A stretch of DNA of 64,000 nucleotides from CAVPTL01 sp963729195 (GCA_963729195.1 CAVSNF010000025.1:310001-374000), one strand, 5' to 3'; shown: positions 36,839 through 48,003, numbered from the stretch's first letter. Made by a program: numbers and translations. Notes: generated from the sequence alone by a model not told the origin.

Positions 36839-38054
36839 TCAGGTTGGCCGACTAACTCGGCCGTCACTCGATATCGTCGCTGCCCGACCGCCGAAATCGT
36901 CCTTGGAAAGCGCGGCAATCTGCTCCACCGCCGGCCCGCCAAGCACCGGCTGGCCCTTGTCGACGAGCGTGACCGGCGTGATCCGCGCCGACACGAAATC
37001 TCCCGCGCCGGTTAACTTCACCCGAAGAATACAACTTACGCCCAACTCCCCGCTGGTCTCATAGTTCGAGTACCCCGCGAAATTGCCGAGGCTGTAGGCA
37101 ATCAGGTGGTGGTGGTAGAACTGCATTCCCCGCACCACGTGCGGCCCGCTGGCGATCACCAGGTCGGCGCCGGCGTCGATCACGGCGTGGGCAAATGCCT
37201 CGGGATTGCCACGATCCTCGCCGAAATAGATCTCCTCCTGGCCGGTCACATGCTGGTATTGCGTGCCCTCGGCGCCGGCGTGCATGTAGACGACCACCAC
37301 ATCCGCCTGCCCGGCGGCCTTCCGCACCAGCTTCTCGGCGGCCGGGATGTCAGTCAGGCTGGCCGTGTCGGAGTACGGCGCGAAGCCGACGAACGCCACC
37401 CGGATGCCGTGAGCCCGAACCACGGTGACCTGGCCGGGGAGGCCGGTCTGAGGGATGCCGTGGCGGCGCAACGCCTGCACCGTCTGGGCCTGACCGACGG
37501 GGCCGAAGTCATAGGAATGATTGTTGGCGAGGTTCATGATGGTGAACCCGGAGTCCTTGAGGGCCCCCGCGAACGCCGGTGGAGCCCGGAACTGGTAGCA
37601 GTTGGAGGAGTTCGAGCCGCACTTCCCGGCGGTGGCATCGGTGAGCGTGCCCTCGAGGTTTCCGAACACGATCTGCGCGCCCTCGGTCAATGGTGTGTCC
37701 ACCGCCGAGAAGTAGGTGGAGGGGCTGGCAGGCAGTTCAGGCGTGTTTCCGAGCATGGTGTCCCCCACGGCGGTCATGGTGAACGCGCCCGGCGGCGGCG
37801 GTGGTCTTCTTGTCGGTGGTCGAACCGGCGGTTGAGCCGCCCGAAGAGGTGGACGGCGGATCCGAGCTGGTGGGAGTGTCGGTGGTCGCGCCCGAGCCCG
37901 ACGTCGAGGCCGCCGTCGATCCCCCGGATCCGCGTCCCACCACCACATAGCCGACGACCGCCAGCGCGGCCACCAGCAGCACCAGCGCAATCCGGCGCCG
38001 GCGCTGAATCTGACGTCGACGCTCGGCCCTCCTGGCGCGCCGTGCTGCGTACAT
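36839..38054 (-). CDS. CapA-family (PGA_cap) metallophosphatase-like protein, membrane-anchored, one frame break
   Basis: About 405 residues from ATG 38054. A very basic N-terminus ('RRARRAERRRQIQRRRR') and one membrane helix ('IALVLLVAALAVVGYVVV') are followed by a Ser/Thr/Gly linker, so the catalytic domain is outside. That domain has the CapA motifs 'TAVGDTMLGN', 'VFGNLEGTL', 'NLANNHSYDFG', 'VVYMHAGAEG', 'IASGPHVV' and 'IAYSLGNF'. The frame shifts by +1 near 37790, just before 'FTMTAVGD'. The family is linked to poly-gamma-glutamate capsule assembly. No pgsB/pgsC genes are nearby, so the role here is open. Confidence 0.85.
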
Positions 38055-38119
38055 CGGATCTTCGGACAAGACCGCACTGTATTGGAGATCCACCGGCCGC
38101 GGTACGATGTCGCGCACAC

Positions 38120-40044
38120 CATGGCCGCCCCGGCAGACACACACGAACGCGTCTCCCACCCGCTCGATCCGCTGACCACGGCCGAACTGGCAACAGCGGT
38201 GGCCGCGATGCGGTCACACCCGGAAGTGACCGAGCGCGTGCGGTTCGTAACTATCGCACTGGACGAACCGCCCAAAGACGAGATCGCCGAGTTTCAGCCC
38301 GGCTCCGCCATCCATCGCCACGCGACCGCGGTGCTGCTCGATCCCGCCGCCCAGACCACGCTCGAGGCGCGGGTCGACCTGACCGCCGAGCAGGTCACCG
38401 AGATCTCGGTGATCCCGGGCGTGCAGGCGGCCATCACGCTCGAGGAATACCTCGAGTGCGAGCGAACGGTGCGGGCCGATCCGGGATTCCGGGAAGCGCT
38501 CGCCGCCCGCGGCATCACCGACCCCGAGCTGGTCACCGTGGAGGCCTGGGGCATCGGCGGGTTCGGCGACCCGGCTGACGGCGACCGGAGACTGGTATGG
38601 ACGCCGACCTGGCTGCGCGACCACCCCCAGGACAACCCCTACGCGCACCCGATCGAGGGCCTCTATGCGATCGTCGATCTGAACACGATGGAGCTGGTGC
38701 GGATCGAGGATCACGGCACCACCACGATGCCGCAGGCAAGCGCCGACTACCGGCCCGAGGCGGTCGGTGAACCGCGTACCGATCTGCGCCCGCTGGAGAT
38801 CGAGCAGCCCCAGGGGCCAAGCTTCACCGTCGACGGCTGGGAGGTGTCGTGGCAGCGCTGGCGACTGCGGGTCGGGTTCACGCCTCGCGAGGGGCTGGTG
38901 CTGCACACCATCGGCTTCGAGGACGGCGACACGGTGCGCCCGATCATCCACCGAGCATCATTCTCCGAACTCGTGATCCCCTACGGCGACGCCACCCCCG
39001 GCGGCTATCGCAAGAATGCGTTCGACCTCGGCGAGTACGGCGCGGGGCCACTCACAAACGCGCTGGAGCTGGGCTGCGACTGCGTCGGGCACATCCACTA
39101 CTTCGACGTGCCGCTGTGCGACGTCGACCGGAGAGGTGCGCACGCTGCCCAACGCCATCTGCATGCACGAGGAGGACGTCGGGATCCTGTGGAAACACAC
39201 CGATCCCACCACCGGCCGGGTGGACATGCGGCGCTCGCGGCGACTGGTGATCTCCTCGCTGATCACGGTTGGCAACTACGAGTACGGCTTCTACTGGCAC
39301 CTCTACCAGGACGGCACCATCGAGGTCGAGGTGAAGCTCACCGGCATCCTGCTGACCTCAGCGGTGGAACCCGGCGTCCAGCCCGACTACGGCCGCCTGG
39401 TCTCCCCGGGTGTGGTCGCCTCCCACCACCAGCACTTCTTCAACGTGCGCCTGGACATGTGCGTCGACGGCGCCCGAAACACCGTGGTCGAGGTGCACAC
39501 CGAGCCGGCGCCCGACGAGATCAATCCGCACGGAAACGCGTTCGTGGCGCGATCAACACCGCTCACAACCGAGTCGCAGGCCCAGCAGCTGGTCGATCCG
39601 TTCTCCGCCCGCAGCTGGAAGATCACCAACCCCGGCTCGACCAACGCCATGGGAGAGCCGGTGGCCTACCGGCTCGTGCCCGGTGAGAACACCGTGCCGT
39701 TTGCCCGCGACGACTCGTCGCTGATGCGGCGCGCGGGATTCCTCAAGCGCCACCTGTGGGTGACGCCGTTTCGCGCCGACGAGCGGTACCCGGCCGGCGA
39801 GTACCCCAACCAGTCGTCGGAGAGCGACGGCCTGCCGCAGTGGACGCTGGCCGACCGCTCGGTCGAGAACGAGGACGTGGTCGTCTGGTACACGTTCTGC
39901 AGCCACCACGTGGCCCGGCTCGAGGACTGGCCGATCATGCCGGTGGCCAAGATCGGGTTCATGCTCAAGCCCGACGGATTCTTCGACCGCAACCCCACCC
40001 TGGACGCGCCGCTGCCACCGGCGCGCGCCTGCGACCACCACTAG
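38120..40044 (+). CDS. Copper amine oxidase (primary-amine oxidase), copy 2, one frame break
   Basis: About 640 residues with the same domain order as the 27794 copy. Topaquinone motif 'TVGNYEYGFYW' has its precursor Tyr at 39277-39279. Copper His residues lie in 'ASHHQHFFN', and 'FGCDCVGH'-like and 'VVVWYTFCSHHVARLEDWPIMP' blocks are conserved. The frame shifts by +1 near 39128, joining 'DVPLCDVD' to 'GEVRTLPNAI'. ATG 38120 is chosen; GTG at the 'VSHPLDPL' position is an alternative. It is divergent from the CapA-like gene. No signal peptide is visible. Confidence 0.9.
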
Positions 40045-40086
40045 GGCGACGCGACCCCCAGGCCGCGCCGCCCCAAGCGAGCCCTG

Positions 40087-40769
40087 TTAGGCGTCGTCGC
40101 GGAAGTAGGCGTGCACCAGACCGGCCAGCACACCGCCGACCAGCGGGCCGATGATGTAGATCCACAGGTCGCCGAAGTGGGTGGCGACCAGCGCCGGGAT
40201 CGATCGACCGGGCCGGGTTGAAGCTGCCACCGCTGATGCGGCCGACGGTGGTGGCGGCGACGAAGATGAACAGGCCGATGGCAAACGGTGCGAAGACGCC
40301 CTTCCAGGGCGCCCGCTCATCGGTCGCGACGGTTGCGATCACCAACACGAACAGGAAGGTGAAGATCGTCTCGAGCACCAGCGCCTTGAAGCCGGACGAT
40401 ACCGTCTCCGGGAGCGTTGACGGTCGCAGTGATCACCACGAAGTGGCTGAAGATGATCCGAATCGCGAGCGCAGCCACGAATCCGCCGGCCAGCTGGGCG
40501 GCCCAGTACGGCAGCACCTCTTCGCGGGGGAACCGGTTACCGGCGGCCAGTCCGGCCGACACGGCCGGGTTGAAATGTCCGCCCGAGATGTGGCCGAAGG
40601 CAAAGATCATCAGCCCCAATCCGAACCCGAAACCAAGCGCGATTCCAAGCGACTGAATCGCCCCCGGTCCCTGCGTGACCAGCGTCGCGATACCGCAGAA
40701 GCCGATGAAGAAGAACCCAAATGTCCCAATGGCCTCTGCCATGAGCCGTTTGGTGAGTTCGGGTTGCAT
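40087..40769 (-). CDS. Aquaporin/glycerol facilitator (MIP family), two frame breaks
   Basis: About 227 residues with six membrane segments and the two hallmark half-helices: 'GGHFNPAVSAG' and 'GGSFNPARSI'. The start is ATG 40769, behind GGAGG. Frame shifts are near 40418 and 40200. The Arg after the second NPA is present, and the short loops fit a water channel (AqpZ-like) better than GlpF, though I cannot assign selectivity by eye. It is divergent from the subtilase gene and not near glycerol genes. Confidence 0.88.
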
Positions 40770-40872
40770 AAAACCTCCGTTGAGATGGCGAAAAAATGAC
40801 TGACGGAAACGGTACCGCACCGGCCTGTCTGACAAAAGCCCCGACCGCACGCCGAACCGGTACGATCGGCCG

Positions 40873-41710
40873 ATGGTAGAGGAGGAATCCACCCCCGACG
40901 ACCTGCCGGCGCATGCGGTGGCAGGGAGCCTCGCCGACACCCTGCAAGGCGCCCGGGCGTGGCCGGAACGGGTCACCCGCGAATGGGCGGTGGGCGGGTC
41001 GACCGGCGCCGGGGTGAAGGTGTGCGTGGTCGATAGCGGCATCGAGCACGGCCACCCGATGGTGGGCGAGGTATCTCGGTCGGTGACGGTCACCGTCACC
41101 GACGACGAGCAGGTGGTGGTGTCCGACGACAACGACGGTGATGTGTGCGGCCATGGCAGTGCGTGCGCCGGGATCATCCGGTCGATCGCTCCCGACTGCG
41201 AACTGATCAGCGTGCGCGTGCTGGGTGAGGGCTTCGTCGGCAGCGGCCCGGTGCTGGTGGCGGGCCTGCGGTGGGCGATCGAGCAGGGCTTCCAGGTGAT
41301 CAACATGAGCCTCTCGACCACCAAGCGCCGGTTCGTGGGCGAGTTGCACGAACTGGCCGACCTGGCCTACTTCCGGCGATCGATCATCGTCGCCTCGGCA
41401 CACAACATGCCGGTGCAACAGCTACCCCTGGCGGTTCTCGTCGGTGGTGTCGGTGGCCTCGCACGATCACGACGACCCGCTGGTCTGGTATCGCAATCCC
41501 ACGCCGCCGGTGGAGTTCTACGCCCGCGGGGTGGACGTCGACGTGGCCTGGATGGACGGCGCCACGCTGCGCTCGACCGGCAACAGCTTCGCCACGCCGC
41601 ACATCTCCGGAGTCTGTGCCCTGATCCTCGCCAAGCACCCCGATCTGACTCCCCCCGAGGTAAAGACGGTGCTGGGCCTGATCGCCGACAACGCTCAGGA
41701 CGCGGCATGA
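40873..41710 (+). CDS. Subtilisin-like (S8) serine protease without signal peptide, one frame break
   Basis: About 279 residues. The catalytic triad is complete: Asp in 'VCVVDSGIEHGHP', His in 'VCGHGSACAGII' and Ser in 'STGNSFATPHISG'. It has no signal peptide, no inhibitor propeptide and no C-terminal domain, so it is probably intracellular. The frame shifts by +1 near 41425. The stop overlaps the ATG of the GAF-domain gene (ATGA). Coupled expression with a sensory domain suggests regulated proteolysis, which is inference. Confidence 0.86.
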
Positions 41711-42393
41711 GCGAGCGTTCCGACCTGCAGGCTGCGATCGCCGCCGGCGCGCTGGCCGGGGACGAGACCCACCGGGCGCTCCTGAGCTCGATCGTGCAGG
41801 TCGCCGGCGCCATCTTCCATGCCCGCGCCGCCAGCGTGCTGCTGCTGGACGAGTCGACCGACGAACTGGTGTTCGAAGCCGTCACCGGCGAGGGTGAGAA
41901 CACCCTGGTGGGCAAGCGGTTTCCGTCCAGCACCGGGATCGCGGGCTGGGTGCTGGTCACCCGCCAACCGCTGGTGCTCGACGACGTCACCCAGGACAAG
42001 CGCTTCTCCGACCGGTTTGCGAGTGAAACCGGCTACGTCCCCAAGGGGATCATGGCGGTGCCGCTGCTGTACGGCGAGCGCTGCCTGGGAGTGTTGGAGG
42101 TGCTCGACCGGCCGCAGGACTCGAAGTTCTCGCTGCGGGAGTCCGAGCTGCTGGCGCTGTTCGGGCACCAGGCGGCGATCGCGCTGGAGCTGATGATGCG
42201 CTCGCGGGCGGCCTCGAGCGTGCTGGACGGAGGCGACCAGCGGATGCAGCTGGTGGCCAGCATCGCGGCGTCGGTCACCGCCGGCGACGAGGACGGCGAC
42301 CAGCTCGCCACCCGGTTTCTGTCATCGCTGGATGCGCTGCTGAAGCGGGCGCGACCAGACGACGACGATTCCGGCCTCGAACGGATGGTCTGA
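41707..42393 (+). CDS. GAF-domain protein
   Basis: 228 residues, unbroken. A single GAF domain spans about residues 22-165, with 'ASVLLLDESTDELVFEAVTG', 'GIAGWVLVTRQPLVLDDV' and 'IMAVPLLYGERCLGVLEVLDR', followed by a long helix ('ESELLALFGHQAAIALELM') and an acidic tail. No kinase, cyclase or helix-turn-helix is attached, so it would act through a partner. That partner is probably the subtilase whose stop it overlaps. The ligand (cNMP, small molecule or redox) is unknown. Confidence 0.87.
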   Translation: MSERSDLQAAIAAGALAGDETHRALLSSIVQVAGAIFHARAASVLLLDESTDELVFEAVTGEGENTLVGKRFPSSTGIAGWVLVTRQPLVLDDVTQDKRFSDRFASETGYVPKGIMAVPLLYGERCLGVLEVLDRPQDSKFSLRESELLALFGHQAAIALELMMRSRAASSVLDGGDQRMQLVASIAASVTAGDEDGDQLATRFLSSLDALLKRARPDDDDSGLERMV

Positions 42394-42403
42394 GCCCGCC
42401 GGA

Positions 42404-43699
42404 CTAGCCGAGCAGCGTCGGATCGCCCGCCGACACCGCATCGACCGCGTTGTACTCCGCTCCGGGCGGCGGGGGAACCGGGCCGTCCAGCAACGGATCC
42501 TCGGTCGCCTGCATCCAGATCTCGAGGCGCCGGCGAAGATCGTCCAGCACCGGCTCCAGCGAGGCATCGCCGATCCGGTTGACCGCCTCGTTGGGATCCA
42601 CCATCAGGTCGTACAGCTGCTCCTCGTCGAGCAGGTTCTGCGGCCAGCCCGCCTCCACCCACACGTCCTTTGACGGGCTGTCGTCCACGTTGGCGAGCAC
42701 CGGCCTGTCGCTGGGATCGAAGCGACGCACGTACTTGTGGCGGGCGGTGCGCACACACCGCTGCGGTTCGTAGGCGGCGTGGTAGGTGCCCTCGGCGAAG
42801 ATCGCCTCGCGAATCTGGTCGGCCTCGCCGCGCACAACCGGCATCAGCGACATCCCCTGCAGCCACGGCGGCCGGTCGATCTCGAGCAGCTCGCACAGCG
42901 TCGGGAAGATGTCGATGTGCGACACCATCGCGTCGGACGCCTTGCCACCCAGAAAGCCGCCCGGGCCGCGCATGATCAGCATCACCCCGATGCCCCGATC
43001 GGTCATCGTCGCCTTGGCGCCGGGGAAGGCGATGCCGTGGTCGGTGGTACAGATCACCAGCGTGTTGCCGCCGTGCCCGTAGCGGTCGAGCGCATCCAGC
43101 ACCGCTCCCACGCCACGGTCAAGCGAACGGGCGCTGGCAACGAAGGCGGCCATGTCGCGGCGCGTCTCGGGGATATCGGGCAGGTGCGCGGGCGGGCGGA
43201 TGTAGTTCTCGTCGCCCTTGAGCGGCTCGAAGAACTCCCGATGCGTCTCGAAGAACCCGATCGACATGAAGAACGGCTCCGCCGGCGCGTCGCGCAGCAG
43301 GTCGATGGCCACCGGAGCGACGTCGTCGACCCGGCTGGTATCGATCTTGATCACATTGTCGTAGCCGATCTCGTCCGGCCGCTTGGAGATGTGCTGCTCG
43401 CCGACCAGCGTCGAGTGGTAGCCCGCGTCGCGCAGCGTGTGCACCATGTGGTGGCTGTAGTCGTTCAGTGACCAGCCGCGGTGGGCCAGGCCGAGCATGC
43501 CGTTGGAGTGGGCGTACTGGCCGGTGAGCAGGCAGGCGCGACTGGCCGAGCAGGTCGAGGCGGCGCAGAAGGCCTTGCGAAAGAGCATGCCTTCCTGCGC
43601 CAGCCCCTGGATGCGCGGGGTCGGGATCGCATGGCCGTACGGCTGCACGTAGCGGCCGGTGTCATGCGAATGCAGGTAGAGGATGTTTGGGCGGTTCAA
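42404..43699 (-). CDS. Sulfatase (type I, heparan N-sulfatase-like)
   Basis: About 431 residues, unbroken. It opens with 'RPNILYLHSHDTGRYVQPYG', resembling N-sulfoglucosamine sulfohydrolases. The formylglycine motif is 'CSASRACLLTGQYAH', with Cys as the residue to be converted by a formylglycine-generating enzyme. 'CTTDHGIAFPGAK' holds later metal ligands. TTG 43699 begins one base after the sulfotransferase stop at 43701, so the two are coupled. No signal peptide is present, so it is probably cytosolic. The substrate may be an N- or O-sulfated sugar. Confidence 0.87.
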   Translation of the reverse strand: MNRPNILYLHSHDTGRYVQPYGHAIPTPRIQGLAQEGMLFRKAFCAASTCSASRACLLTGQYAHSNGMLGLAHRGWSLNDYSHHMVHTLRDAGYHSTLVGEQHISKRPDEIGYDNVIKIDTSRVDDVAPVAIDLLRDAPAEPFFMSIGFFETHREFFEPLKGDENYIRPPAHLPDIPETRRDMAAFVASARSLDRGVGAVLDALDRYGHGGNTLVICTTDHGIAFPGAKATMTDRGIGVMLIMRGPGGFLGGKASDAMVSHIDIFPTLCELLEIDRPPWLQGMSLMPVVRGEADQIREAIFAEGTYHAAYEPQRCVRTARHKYVRRFDPSDRPVLANVDDSPSKDVWVEAGWPQNLLDEEQLYDLMVDPNEAVNRIGDASLEPVLDDLRRRLEIWMQATEDPLLDGPVPPPPGAEYNAVDAVSAGDPTLLG

Positions 43700-43700
43700 G

Positions 43701-44568
43701 TCAGATCGCGTCGAGCGACGATGCCATGCTACGCGCTTGCTCGGACCCCACCTCGTTGCGGTAGCGCTCGATCCACTCCTGGTTGAGCGCATCGGCCTGG
43801 CGCGTCATCCGGCGCTGGGCGAACATCGGCTCGGTTCCCGGCTCGACTCCAAGCGCGCGGACGATGTCCACCGCAGTCTGCTCGTAGCGCTTGGCCAGTT
43901 GCTCGTACACGACCACGTGCGGGGCGACCCCGCTGGCCGCAAAGAACTGCATCCACTCGCGGTCGTGGTGCTCGAGCTGCTTGACCAGATGATCGATGGC
44001 GGAGAAGTTGTACTGCAGGTCATGGGTGATCAGCGCGCCGTCGCCCTCGTCGCGCTTCCATGTCCAGTTCTGGATCGCCTTCCACAGCGACACCGCCTGG
44101 CTGACCTTGTCCTGGCGGGTCACGAACACCCACAGCGTCAGGTTGGGAAAGGTCTGCTCACACACCTGCCGGGTGGACTGGACGGCGTTGTTGTTCATGT
44201 CGCGGAGGCTGTCCACAAAGCCGTTGAAGTACCCCCACATGACCTTGGCCCCGAACACGCCGTTGGGCGTGGTCGCCCGCTCGATCGTCCAGTCGATGTA
44301 CTCGCGGTAGGTGCCGTAAGCGACGGGGATCGAACAGGCTGACCTCATCGTCGACCCGGGTGTAGGCGCCGAGGATCTCGTCCACCTCGGGCGTGTCGAT
44401 CTCCTCGAAGTACTCCAGCGGCCGCCGCGGCATCCCGGTTTTGCGGCGATGCTGGTAGTACTCCTCGGGGTTCCCGGCAACGCCGGTGTTCGTGAGCGCC
44501 TCACACAGCAGGGTGCTGCCGCTGCGGGGCGTCGAACAGATCAGGTACGAAAGCGTCGGCGTCGTCAT
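43701..44568 (-). CDS. Stf0-family sulfotransferase, one frame break
   Basis: About 288 residues. The PAPS 5'-phosphosulfate loop 'CSTPRSGSTLLCEAL' is at residue 11, followed by 'GNPEEYY', 'VFGAKVMWGYF' and 'VFVTRQDKVSQAVSLWKA', all typical of mycobacterial trehalose-2-sulfotransferase Stf0. The frame shifts by +1 near 44325, joining 'SLFDP' to 'VAYGTYREY'. It is immediately upstream of a sulfatase gene, so one operon encodes both addition and removal of sulfate. No PAPS synthesis genes are in the window. Confidence 0.88.
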
Positions 44569-44638
44569 CTGCTCTACCCAAGGTAGCACAAACCTCAGTA
44601 TGCCGGTAGGGATAGTTCTGTTTACGCTGTCAGAGACG

Positions 44639-44896
44639 TCAATGCATCAGCTGAGGATCGAACTTGTCGACCTCGACGATCTTGTCCACCGGCACGTTGG
44701 CCCGCTCAGCGGCGACCACGATCTCTTCCGGAGAGGGCGCCTCGTACAGGCAGTACGAACGGCGTCGATCGGCGCTCAGGAACGAAAACAGCCAGCGCAC
44801 GCCCTCGTCAGCGTTCACGTCTTCGATCAGCCTCACGTCCTCGGCGTCAAGGTCGAGCTGCTCAGCAAAGCTGCGTTCGATCAGATAGAGCGGCAT
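44639..44896 (-). CDS. DUF4242-family small protein (SCO4226-like)
   Basis: 85 residues, unbroken, typical length for DUF4242. It begins 'MPLYLIERSFAEQLDL' and continues with 'VRWLFSFLSADRRRSYCLYEAPSPEEI', the family core, and ends 'VDKIVEVDKFDPQLM'. A related Streptomyces protein has been described as a nickel-binding ferredoxin-fold protein. The function here is unknown. It lies 12 bases downstream of the large LuxR-type regulator gene on the same strand and may be co-transcribed. Confidence 0.8.
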   Translation of the reverse strand: MPLYLIERSFAEQLDLDAEDVRLIEDVNADEGVRWLFSFLSADRRRSYCLYEAPSPEEIVVAAERANVPVDKIVEVDKFDPQLMH

Positions 44897-44908
44897 CGCA
44901 CCTGCATC

Positions 44909-47878
44909 CTACTCCCGCCGCCGTGCCGGCGCGAGGCCGTGTTGATGAGCATAGGCACCCGCCTCGGTGCGATTGGCACAGCCGGTCTTGCGCAGGATGC
45001 TGCGGACGTGGTTGGCCACGGTGTGCTGACTGATCACCATGGCCGCCCCGATCTCGCGGTTGGAGAGGCCCTGGGCCACCTGTCCCAGGATCTGCACCTC
45101 CCGCGGCGAGAGGTCATCGGGCAGCGGTGAGGCAGCGATCGGCGCGCCCGCCGCGGCAATCCGCGCGATCAGGGTGGGCATGCCCACCTGTGACGCCAGC
45201 GTCGATGCGGTGCGCAGCAGCTCATGCGCCCGCACGCGATCCTGCGGCAGCAGCAATCGCCCGTAGGCGTAGGCGGTGTGCGCCAGCCAGGTGCGGGCGT
45301 TCATGCGGGAGTTGACCTCCATCGCCACCTCGAAGTGCCCGCGGGCGGCCTCGGAGTCCCCCGCTGTGGCCGCCGCCATGCCCAGGTAGCGATCGACCGA
45401 TCCGTAGCAGACGACCCCGTGGCCGACCGCCACGATGCCTCCGGCGTACGGCTCCAGCGCCGAGTAGAGCTCGGCCGCCATGCGAGCATCCCCAACGGCG
45501 TAGCTGGCGTCGGTGAGGTACGTCAGCGAGGCCAGCCACAGCGCCGGGCGCAGCTCATCCAGGCCGCGCAGGCGGATCTCTTCGAGCTCCGCCCTGGCGT
45601 CGTCCCACATGCCCAGCTCGGCCAAAAGCGCCGCCAGCCCCGGCCCCCACGCTCCGCCCTCGCGATCACCGCTGGAGAGGATCCGAACCACCGGGGCCAG
45701 CTCTGCCAGCCGGCCCTGCTCGCGCCGGATGCTGAACATCTGCACGCCGTACGGCCCGGTCGAATCTCGCCCGGTGAGCAGGTTGCCCCACTCGAACGAG
45801 CGCCCGGCCGCGGCCTCGGCCTCGCCCAGCCGTCCGTCGCACAACTCGATGGTGGCCCGGTAGTGCTCGGCCACGTGCAGGATGAACGGCTGGCCCATGC
45901 GCGAGGCCACCTCGTACACCACCGCCAGCTCTCGCCGGGCGGTCTCGATGTCGCCCTTGGCGATCAGGGCGGCAACCCGCCACTCACGGGCCTCCGCCTG
46001 GGTCTCGATGTCGCCCAGCTCATCTGCCAGACTGCAGCGACTCGTCGAGCATCTCGAGGATCTCGTCCAAGCTGCTGGTGCCGCGCGCCCAGTAGGCGCG
46101 CATGGTGACCTTCGCCAGCGCGGCGCGGTCGTCCAGCCGCCGGGCCATCGCCACCGCCTGTCCGCGGAAGTCGGCGCTGCGCAGGTGGTCGCCGCGAAAC
46201 GCGTACGCCCGGGCAGTGCCGCTCAACACCATCACCCGCAGCGAGGAGTCGCGCGGGTCGAGCCGCGACGAGGCCTCGGTCAGGAGGTCGAGCGCCTCGA
46301 CATCAACCGCGCCCATCCGCCAGCACGCGTTCTCGAACCCGATCGCCGCATTTGCGAACAGCTCGCCGTCTTCCAACTCACGAGCGATCTCGGCCACCTC
46401 GAGGTAGGCGTCAAGCGCCCCATTCGACTGGCCGGCGCGGAAGTACGCCTCCCCCAGATCGAACCGGATCTGGGCCTGGCGATGGGGATCGGACACCCCC
46501 AGCTGCAACGCCCGCAGCAGTGAGTCGGCGGCCTGATCGAAGGCCAGCGCCGAGTTGGCCGCCGCCGCCGCCTTGAGGTTGTACTCGATCGCCCGCCCGG
46601 TACCACCCAGGGACGCGGACTCGGTGAAATGGTGGGCCAGCTCCGCGGGGGAGCCGGTCTGCGACCGCTCCAGCGCCTCGGCGGCACGCAGGTGAAGCTC
46701 GGCCCGCCGCAGCCCCGAGAGCCGGTCGTACAGTGCCCGGCGAACCAGCTCGTGGCTGAACCGGTAGCGCAGCGGACGCTCGGGGACGGTTGAGATCATG
46801 CCGTTCTGCTCGGCCAGATCAACCGCCGCCAGGAGCGACGACTCGTCCCCGCCGGCGCCGACGCGGATCAGCGCCAGATCGAAATCGGGCCCGACCACGG
46901 CCGCCAGCTGGAGCACCGAGGTGGTCACGGGATCGAGCCGGTCGAGCCGCTGGCTGACGACCTCGCGCACCGCCTCGGGGCTGGCCACCTCGGTCAGCGG
47001 TCGACTGAACCGGGCGGCGCCGTCGACCACCACCAGCGCCCCGCTCTCCACCAGCTCACGCCACAGCTCGATCACCAGGAAGGGGTTGCCCTGGGTCAGC
47101 TCGTGCACCTCACCGGCGACCAGCGGCAGCTGGTCGCCCAGCGCCCCGCCCCCGGCCCGGGCCACCAGCTCTGAGATCTCGTCAACCGACAGCCCGCCCA
47201 GCCGGATCGGCACGACACCCTCCGAGCGGCGCAGCTCGACCAGCGCGGCGGAGAGTTCGCCGGGGATGTCCGCGGCCGTGTCTCGGAAGGTGACGATCAG
47301 AAGCAGCCGCGCGGCCGCCGCCGCCCGGGACAGGTGGCGGAGCAGAAACAGCGTGGGGCCGTCGGCCCAGTGGGCATCCTCGAGCACCAGCACCACCGGC
47401 CGCCGGGCGCCGATATTCACCAGCAGATCGGCGACCGCATGATGCAGCCGCAGCCGCTCGGTGTCCTGGTCGGCGGCCACCGGAGGGGGCAGCCCTCCGA
47501 CGCGGTCGGGAAGAGCTGGGAACCAGCCGGGTCAGCTCCCCGCCGCCGGCGCCCAGATCGTCTCGCAGCTCCTGCGGGTCGGCCGTTCGCACGAACTGCT
47601 CGAGTGCCTCGGCGATGGGCTGATAGGGCGCGCTGACCACCGAGTCACACGCGCCGTACAGCACCAGCGCACCGTCCTCGGGCAGCGACGTTGGCAAACT
47701 CCCGCACCAGCCGGCTCTTGCCGGATCCGGCCTCACCGCCGACCAGCGCGATCCGCCGGCCCTCACCTGCGGCCATCGGCATCAGTGAACGCAGCGCGGC
47801 CATCTCCCTCGGACGGCCCACGAACGGGAAGGACGGAGTCAGCCGAAGCTGACCTGGCAGAGCTCCCGGAGCGCTCAT
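44909..47878 (-). CDS. Large AAA-ATPase LuxR-family regulator (LAL type), at least three frame breaks
   Basis: About 989 residues. The N-terminal AAA_16 domain has Walker A 'VGGEAGSGKSRL' near residue 48 and Walker B 'VVLVLEDAHWAD'. A long helical TPR-like middle follows ('FDLGEAYFRAGQSNGALDAY' and many Ala-rich repeats). The C-terminal LuxR helix-turn-helix reads 'LSPREVQILGQVAQGLSNREIG' and 'SQHTVANHVRSILRKTG'. Frame shifts lie near 47690, 47510 and 46028. It starts at ATG 47878, divergent from the flavin oxidase gene with 125 bases between, so that oxidase is a likely target. Confidence 0.86.
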
Positions 47879-48003
47879 AGTCAGATCTGATCATGCCACC
47901 AATTCCGGCACATCGTCGAGTTTGGATCAATCCGAGTCATGTGCTTCGGCGTAGACCTGCCTACTGTGGATCGATATCTGTAACGAACGGACGAGGGGGA
48001 GAG

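Noticed and set aside
36839..40044. Long overlapping frames opposite CapA and the amine oxidase
   Set aside because: GC-rich third positions leave open shadow frames on the opposite strand; these lack recognisable motifs while the chosen frames carry complete family signatures.
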